From assembly GCF_000003815.2 (NCBI RefSeq), contig NC_049988.1, positions 3,635,971 to 3,699,970 on the forward strand: DNA of 64,000 nt. Reading direction: 5' to 3'. Position numbers and translations under genes: made by a program. The DNA comes from Branchiostoma floridae (taxonomy: Eukaryota > Chordata > Leptocardii > Amphioxiformes > Branchiostomatidae). Shown piece after piece: positions 57,921 through 64,000 of this stretch (positions within the stretch are counted from its first letter, which is position 1; every line of letters begins with the position of its first letter). The notes beneath the pieces were generated by a model. It saw only the letters and a list, made by a program, of their open reading frames with translations, searched no databases and was not told where the DNA came from.

Positions 57921-60900
57921 ATGGACGAGGCCAAAATCGAGTTTGAAAGGGCCGTGATCCAGGGAGACGTAGAGGCCGTGAAGAGAGGGCTCGAAGCTGG
58001 TATAGATGCCAATGTGACTTTTCCGTGGCTTTCGGTGAGTACAAAGTTTATTGATTATTGTTTATTCAAAAGATCTCCATTAGTGAGTACAATTCAGAGA
58101 ATGCATCACTAGTCTTCCTGGAGTCATGAGACAAACACTTTACATAATACAACATTAACACAGTACATTAATTATTTTTACTCCGCGTACCGTAGGTACG
58201 CTCGGGAGTAAAAATATTGTTTTCATACTGTTTCTTCTTTCTTTCTTTCTTTCTCCTGTCGCGATCGTTAAAGTGATTCCTCTCCGTCGTTCCTGCACCG
58301 AATGACCTGAAATTTGCCACAAAGGTAGAGTTGGCCAATACCCCCAGACGTTTTTCTCATTTTTTTTTGATAGATACCATTAAAATGATTTTATGGATGT
58401 TTTTAGGTCCATTTCTGACCATGACTGTATATTCTTGCCTCCCGTGCCCAGGTACTCAGTCCAAATGACCTGAAATTTTGCATGATACTGCGTGAGATAG
58501 TTATTAAAGTACCACGTTATCATTATTGGGCAAAAATCACTTCATAATGATTTATAAGCCGGTTTGGCGGGGTATCTACGTGTATTTTTACGCGTTTCAC
58601 GCGTTTCGCGCGTGTCACCATATATGGTCACGTTCTCGCGAGTGACGTAATGTGGTGCAGCTGTGAGTTGTGGCTACTAGTAAATATAATTAACACGTCA
58701 CCAATACGCGCGGCACTTAGCGGAAGCGATGACCTGATTTGGTACAGCCACTGCGAGGAAGTGTACTTTCAAATTAGCAGCTTAATACCATACCAGGAGA
58801 ACATGTCGTCGGGGAAGAAATTTGTTAAAAGTAAGTAAAAAATCGTACTGTTTAACTTACAAATTTGGGCAGCTTGTCGTCGTTATTGTGTAATTTTTGT
58901 ACGTTTAATTAACGCAAGTTTAGAATGTCGGGTTTAGCGATACAGTAGGGCGTACAGAATGGCGCGGTGGTACATGAAACTACACAAAGGAAATACTAAT
59001 TATTGTATTGTATTCTATTTTCTACTGAAGATGATACACCACTAGTTGTGCAGACACATGGGATTGTGCCTTGATAGAAGGTGTCAATTTGACAGTGCTA
59101 AATTTATCATTGGCCGGGTGCTGAAACTTTGGCCTGTAAGAGGGTACAATAGTCAACTGGCTACAAGTGGCACCAACAGACACCAAGAAGAGGATCCGGA
59201 TAGCAAAGTCAAATGCAAGAAGTGTTCCCACATACATTATGAAATTATGACAGAAATACCATCGTTCCTGCACCGAATGACCTGAAATTTGGCACAAAGG
59301 TACAGTGGGCCGATACCCAGACCCGTTTTTTCTGTTTTTTGATAGATACTTTAAAATGATTTTATGAATGTCTTTAGGTGGTGTTCTGACCGAACTGTAT
59401 GATTGTGCCTCCCGTGCCCAGGTATTAAGCCCAAGGGACCCAAAATTTGGTATGATACTGATAGTGCATGATATTTACTAAAAAGACCCCGTTATCATTT
59501 GTGGCACAAAATCACCTAAAAATGATTTATAAGCCGATTTGGCGGAGTTTTTTCGTCTTCGCCGCCTCTGAGCGTGTCACCATATATGGTAAATGACGTA
59601 ATCACCTTGAAATGTGCAGGACCAGGTGGCGGCTGACCGAGGCCGCAGCCATGCACGTGGTCGCTAAATGGATTACTGTAGTCAATAAGACGGCGCGCAA
59701 CATTCAGCATAAGATCGGCAACTCGGCTACAGCCAATGAGGAAGGGTCTTTCAAATTAGCAGGTTATAATGCTGTGCCATGGGTGCAGACCGCGCGCCGA
59801 AGAATATTGTTCCGTCAAAAGTAAGTAAAAAAAAACTGTACTGTTATCTTACAATTGACAAGAATACACAAAAGCTGTAACAAATTCGGGAAGCTTGTCG
59901 TCGTTTGTGGACCGGTAGTTTTTTTATTTGTACGCGACTTTAGGGTGTTGGGTTTAGTGATAGATATGGCGCAAATTTAGATGGGAGGGGGGCTTACGAG
60001 CGCACGCATGCATGTGCAGCAATTTAATCACGATATGGAATATTTTTGCACTGTGCAGTGATTGAGACAGTATTGTATACTGTGAAAAGTGTAGAGTAGT
60101 TCTCTTCCATAGTATATAGTAGAGATTTTCGGGTGTCACCTCCCCGAGGATGAACTGAACTGAACTGTTGGGAATTGTCCATACATGTTGGTTGTATACG
60201 TAATCAGGTGTGACTTTTTTCTAGTGAACAAACAAAAAGGATACTCTGGGTGGCACATGAAATTACACAAAGGAAACAATAATTATTGTATTCTATTCTA
60301 TTTTGTAGCAGATGAAGAGGAGACACCAAGAACGTTGTGCAGACACGTGGGTTTGTGTCTTGATGGAAGTTGTCAGTTTGACAGTGCCATTATTTACCTG
60401 ATGCTGGAACTCCAATGTTACTAAGAAGACTGCCCTAATGCGGCGGCTTTTAGAGGGCACAATAGTCAACCGGCTACAATAATGAAATTGTGACAGAAAC
60501 ACCAGCTTTAAATATGATTAGTCTATTTGGGAAAATACTGTAACTGTGATTATACAATATCAACCATGATGTCAAACATTGCATTTCATGACAGACATGA
60601 ATACATTTTTATGACTTTTCAGACACCACGACATGGTATATGCTGTGTAATTTCATAATGCACTGCACTATAAACTGTTACTCAGCACAATCAAACAATC
60701 ATATACTAATTAGTTTATGTGCAAAATAAATGAGACCGTAAGTTATTACAGACACATGATTACTACATTTAAACAAAAGAATACAAAACATTAAGATATA
60801 CAAAACAGACTTGGTGCAAATATACAGTGACTAATTAGCTTTGTTCATCAATACGTATAATGTATAAGCTAATTATAAGTATAAAAACAGAATGCGATCC

Positions 60901-61764
60901 TTCTTGTCTGAATACAATGAACGACTTGATATGTATTTGTAATAATGTCATTGCAGTGCAGCCATGCTATCCAATTGGATTTTACAAACATACACTTCAC
61001 TGAAAACGGCTGAGTAGGACAGTGCTGAAAAGCATATTTTGGTAAAGAAGTTTGTTTAGTGAGGTCTGTTTGTATGAAGATTGATAATACTTGTGACAAT
61101 CTTGAATATGTACAGTAACTGCCTTGTCTTGTGTACATAAGCAGGAAAACGACGCTATTGTCTGCTGTGGGTATGTAATAACAAAGTTTAGGGTCTCATA
61201 ACGTGCTCATTCTGTAGAGAAAATACGACCGATCCGTTTTTGAAATAAAAACTTTCTTTCTTTAAGAACAACGGTGTCTTCTTTGTTAATGTGTGAATCA
61301 CTAGCAAGCTGTTTGCGTGTTGTAATCAAGAAATAAATTAAAGTGTGATTACTGAACCGTAATTCCGAGTCATTCTCAAATTGGATCTTTTTTTCAAATT
61401 CACTTTTGGAACAGTCCATTTTTGCAAGGAGGGGCGGAGTAAAAATAGCTGAATTTGCTCCTAAGCAAATACCGGCCTTTCTAGTTGACACTATGTATCA
61501 GCGTGGTACCGGCATTAGTACTAAAGGATAGTTTCAACCCTTCACATACATCGTACATGTAGACTTAGCTTTGATATCCACATCGGACATTTTACGCCAA
61601 GAAATTTGTGTATTTGTCACGTCGGCATGCATCACTCGTGTGTTTTTTTTTTTCAATGGGAGCTTTCTCACTATTCAGGGCTACTAGTCGTCACCATGCA
61701 TATGAGTGTGTAGACTATTTGTATGTGTTTGGGTTTGTTTATATAACGTTATGTGTTTGTTGTC

Positions 61765-61809
<45 letters not shown>

Positions 61810-61891
61810 TGTGTGTGTACGTGTGTGTGTATTGTGTGTGTGTGTGTGTGTGTCTGTTTGTGTATGTCTGTGTGTGTGTGCGTGTGTGTGC

Positions 61892-61955
<64 letters not shown>

Positions 61956-61963
61956 ACGCGCGA

Positions 61964-61995
<32 letters not shown>

Positions 61996-63917
61996 TGTGT
62001 TTGCGGAATTGTGCTTTACTGTCTCAGAACTTGTGCTACTGAAAATGCATTTGCTGTCTCTTGTGAATGTTACTTAGCTTTGGAAATAAGAAAGTTTTGA
62101 CGTTATCTAGAAGACATTTGTAGATTTCTTATTTCTCAACCAAGCATAGCATGAAACTTGTCTCGACCCAACATCTTTGGCAAGTGATCTTGTGTCATCA
62201 TAATGTATAATGTCATCATTTCAAGACCCACTTACCAAGTATTAAAACAACCCATCCAGGAATTCTCGAGTTATCGTGTTGACAGATACAGACACACACA
62301 ACGACGACCAGAATATAACCTTCGTGGCGATGGTAATGAGAGTTCTGTGAAATTACAGTACCTCTTAGCAGCAACTCTTTTTGTTCACACAGAATTGCAC
62401 CGCGCTGATTGTGGCAAGCAGGTGCGAGCAGATTGAGGTGATGGAGCTGCTGATAGAATACGGCGCTGATGTCGAAGTGAGGGACAAGGTACGTACAGAT
62501 AATCACCTTGTATATCTAAGATGGGGGGGGGGCTATTTCTAAATGCCTTTTTTCCTTGGATACCTTCTGTCATTTTTGTACCCATTAGGTATATCATACG
62601 AGTCAATTTGAAAGTTTTAAATTCTATCTCTAGGGAAATAACGACTCAAGGAAGTATGGTGTATGAAGTAAATAATCCTACCTTAACCTTAGTTTGCTTC
62701 TATATTAAAAATCTCCATCATGTAAACGTGCATGCACTTACTTATCATTTTGGACTGCTCATCGAATACAATACATACATGCATAAACACATATAATGTA
62801 ATCATGATTTGACTCAACTAATGACAATCTACTATTATCAATGTTGGGCTATATTACATTTTACAAAGGGATACATCACTCTGTTTTGCATAATCAAATC
62901 CAGATTTAACGTTTCTTTCAATTGCCATCGTACACAGGATGGGATGAAACCTACGGATTACGTGAAAAACCAACGCCGTCTTAAGGTAAGTAGATGTCTA
63001 AATCATCTTAATGTCATTTTCTCAAGAAAGTTGAAAAGGAAATTTGGACGTACATTTTCGGCTGAACTGTACAAATCCTCCTATCATGCCTCGATATTGA
63101 AGAATCCAAAACCAAGGGAACCTATTTCTCTACGACATCTCATGCCAAAATCTAAAAAGCTTCCTATAGTGGCGATAAATCAATCTCCGGATCTGATTTC
63201 TCGCATATGCAACACTATAGTCCCATTCGCACCGGTACACGAAGGGGGTGGCTCCGAAGCCACACATTTGTCTGCCGGATACCACGCGCGGTACCTCTCG
63301 GAGTTTTCACGCGAAGATCACAGTGTCAATTTTCGCCGCCTCCCGGGTTAATTTTGATTGCGATTTAAAAAAAGATCCAGGGGGTCCACCGTGCCTCAAA
63401 ATAGTCCAGTACCTGCAAGGTGTCCCAATGAGCCACGTAGGGGACGCCCGAAAGTGCAGAAAACGGCCCGTAACTACCCGCGGAGGGGAGCCTTTTTCAA
63501 AATTATGGCACCGTAGCATTAGTATTATGATTTCTAGGCATACCAGTATATATGACGGTTTGTATATTTGGGCTTATTCGTTTGATACACGAACATGAAC
63601 GAATAGGGTATACTAAGTACATGTACATAGGACAAAACTATAATCTGTCTCTCTCCCTCTCTCTCTCCTCTCTCTGTACATATAATAGTTTTGTGGTTTA
63701 CGTGCGCTAAAATTGCTTTAGTAGTACTTCAGAAAGGCGACACGTTTGAATAAGACAAAATGTGTGTCTTGCATTGGTCATGCAGAACTTGATTACGGAG
63801 GTGTCCTACCACAAACTGATGAAACAGTCCGGTGGGGTGAAAGTCAACAGGTTTAAACTCTGCATCTGCGGACCACAGGAAGCTGGCAAATCTACGCTGA
63901 AGGAAAGTCTTCAAACG
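57921..63917 (+). CDS. Ankyrin-repeat and P-loop (Roco-like) protein, 5' part
   Basis: Coding exons 57921-58034, 62393-62488, 62938-62985 and 63786-63917 all join in phase 0; the gene runs off the window. Exon 1 starts with MDEAKIEFERAVIQGDVEAV and KRGLEAGIDAN, an ankyrin-type helix pair. Exon 2 (TALIVASRCEQIEVMELLIE, then YGADVEVRDK) is a clear ankyrin repeat. Exon 3 (DGMKPTDYVKNQRRLK) starts the next one. Exon 4 leads into RFKLCICGPQEAGKSTLKES, a strand followed by Walker A GxxxxGKST. Ankyrin repeats followed by such a P-loop occur in Roco-type and DAPK-type proteins; which one cannot be told without the rest. No signal peptide, so cytosolic. Further exons could hide in the 4.3-kb first intron. 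Confidence 0.75.
58175..58214. repeat. Palindrome at the edge of the duplicated block
   Basis: TTTTTACTCC.GCGTACC and GGTACGC..GGGAGTAAAAA form a hairpin around GTA. It is followed by a (TTTC)n run and the first unit of the tandem block. Confidence 0.7.
58258..60508. repeat. Tandem duplication, two units of about 1.0-1.2 kb
   Basis: Unit 1 (58258-59262) and unit 2 (59262-60508) share CGTTCCTGCACCGAATGACC, GCCTCCCGTGCCCAGGTA, ATGATTTATAAGCCG, CACCATATATGG, a donor-like AAAA|GTAAGTAAAAAA, GAAGCTTGTCGTCGTT-like text and, near the end, CACAAAGGAAA followed by TGTGCAGACAC. In unit 2 a 70-codon frame (59612-59824) ends at the donor, and a stretch after an acceptor at about 60308 encodes LCRHVGLCLDGSCQFDSAII. 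I recognise no family. It lies in the first coding intron of the ankyrin gene. Confidence 0.6.
61765..62006. repeat. (GT)n microsatellite
   Basis: About 240 bp of nearly pure GT with CGTGTG and TATGTG interruptions. It produces Cys-Val frames on the plus strand and His-Thr frames on the minus strand that are not genes. Confidence 0.98.
63645..63677. repeat. (CT)n microsatellite
   Basis: CTCTCTCCCTCTCTCTCTCC-type run upstream of the P-loop exon. Confidence 0.9.
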
Positions 63918-64000
63918 GTACGATATTTACTTGTAGGTTCGTGAGCTGGCGAGAGGTCTTCACTGGTAGAATTGAATTGACCAATCAATATCATTCAAGA

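Noticed and set aside
61608-62100. Cys-Val-rich frames (plus) and His-Thr-rich frame (minus)
   Set aside because: Translations of the (GT)n microsatellite.
62809-63351. 180-codon plus-strand frame
   Set aside because: Only its 48-nt part at 62938-62985 is a believable exon, flanked by good splice sites; the rest is read-through into intron.
1-64000. CRISPR arrays, operons, prophage or bacterial mobile elements
   Set aside because: The window is eukaryotic with spliced genes; the regular tandem repeats are a minisatellite and microsatellites, not spacer-bearing arrays.

Overview
The window looks like invertebrate-deuterostome nuclear DNA, most probably amphioxus (Branchiostoma). The signs are short exons with GT/AG introns, a D8C (uromodulin-type) domain in a multi-module receptor, two cytochrome c genes with an intron in a conserved glycine codon, and dense families of short inverted-repeat elements and tRNA-derived SINEs. 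The species call is an inference. Exon models were built by hand from splice sites and reading phase, without transcripts or database searches.

Layout: 1-2440 is repeat-rich flank with a G-rich tract and nested MITE-like elements. At 2567-18280 (+) lies a complete 24-exon gene for a 1174-residue type I membrane protein: signal peptide, D8C, MAM, group A SRCR, LDLa, MAM, LDLa, MAM, transmembrane helix, a cytoplasmic tail with an ITAM-like tyrosine pair, then SAM and U-box domains in the last exon. The 24 exon lengths add up to an exact multiple of three and all junction phases agree. At 20145-21143 and 25232-26335 (-) are two intact tandem cytochrome c genes inside a duplicated block. 27.7-42.2 kb has no firmly supported host gene. 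It holds a LINE remnant, foldback MITEs, a possible pogo/Tigger-like non-autonomous element and promoter-like clusters. At 43460-53715 (+) is a complete 14-coding-exon acid sphingomyelinase gene (598 residues; saposin B plus metallophosphatase), with a probable 5' UTR exon ending at 42591. From 57921 to the window edge (+) is the 5' part of a gene with ankyrin-like repeats and a P-loop. Its first coding intron contains a tandemly duplicated block of about 1.0-1.2 kb.

The most interesting object is the receptor. It appears to combine ligand-binding modules, a possible Syk-type signalling motif and its own E3 ubiquitin ligase domain in one chain. Extracellular modules are bounded by phase 1 introns, and the three MAM modules share the same internal phase pattern, consistent with assembly by exon shuffling and module duplication. 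The other genes (mitochondrial electron carrier, lysosomal or secreted lipid hydrolase, intracellular ankyrin/P-loop protein) show no obvious functional link to it beyond neighbourhood.
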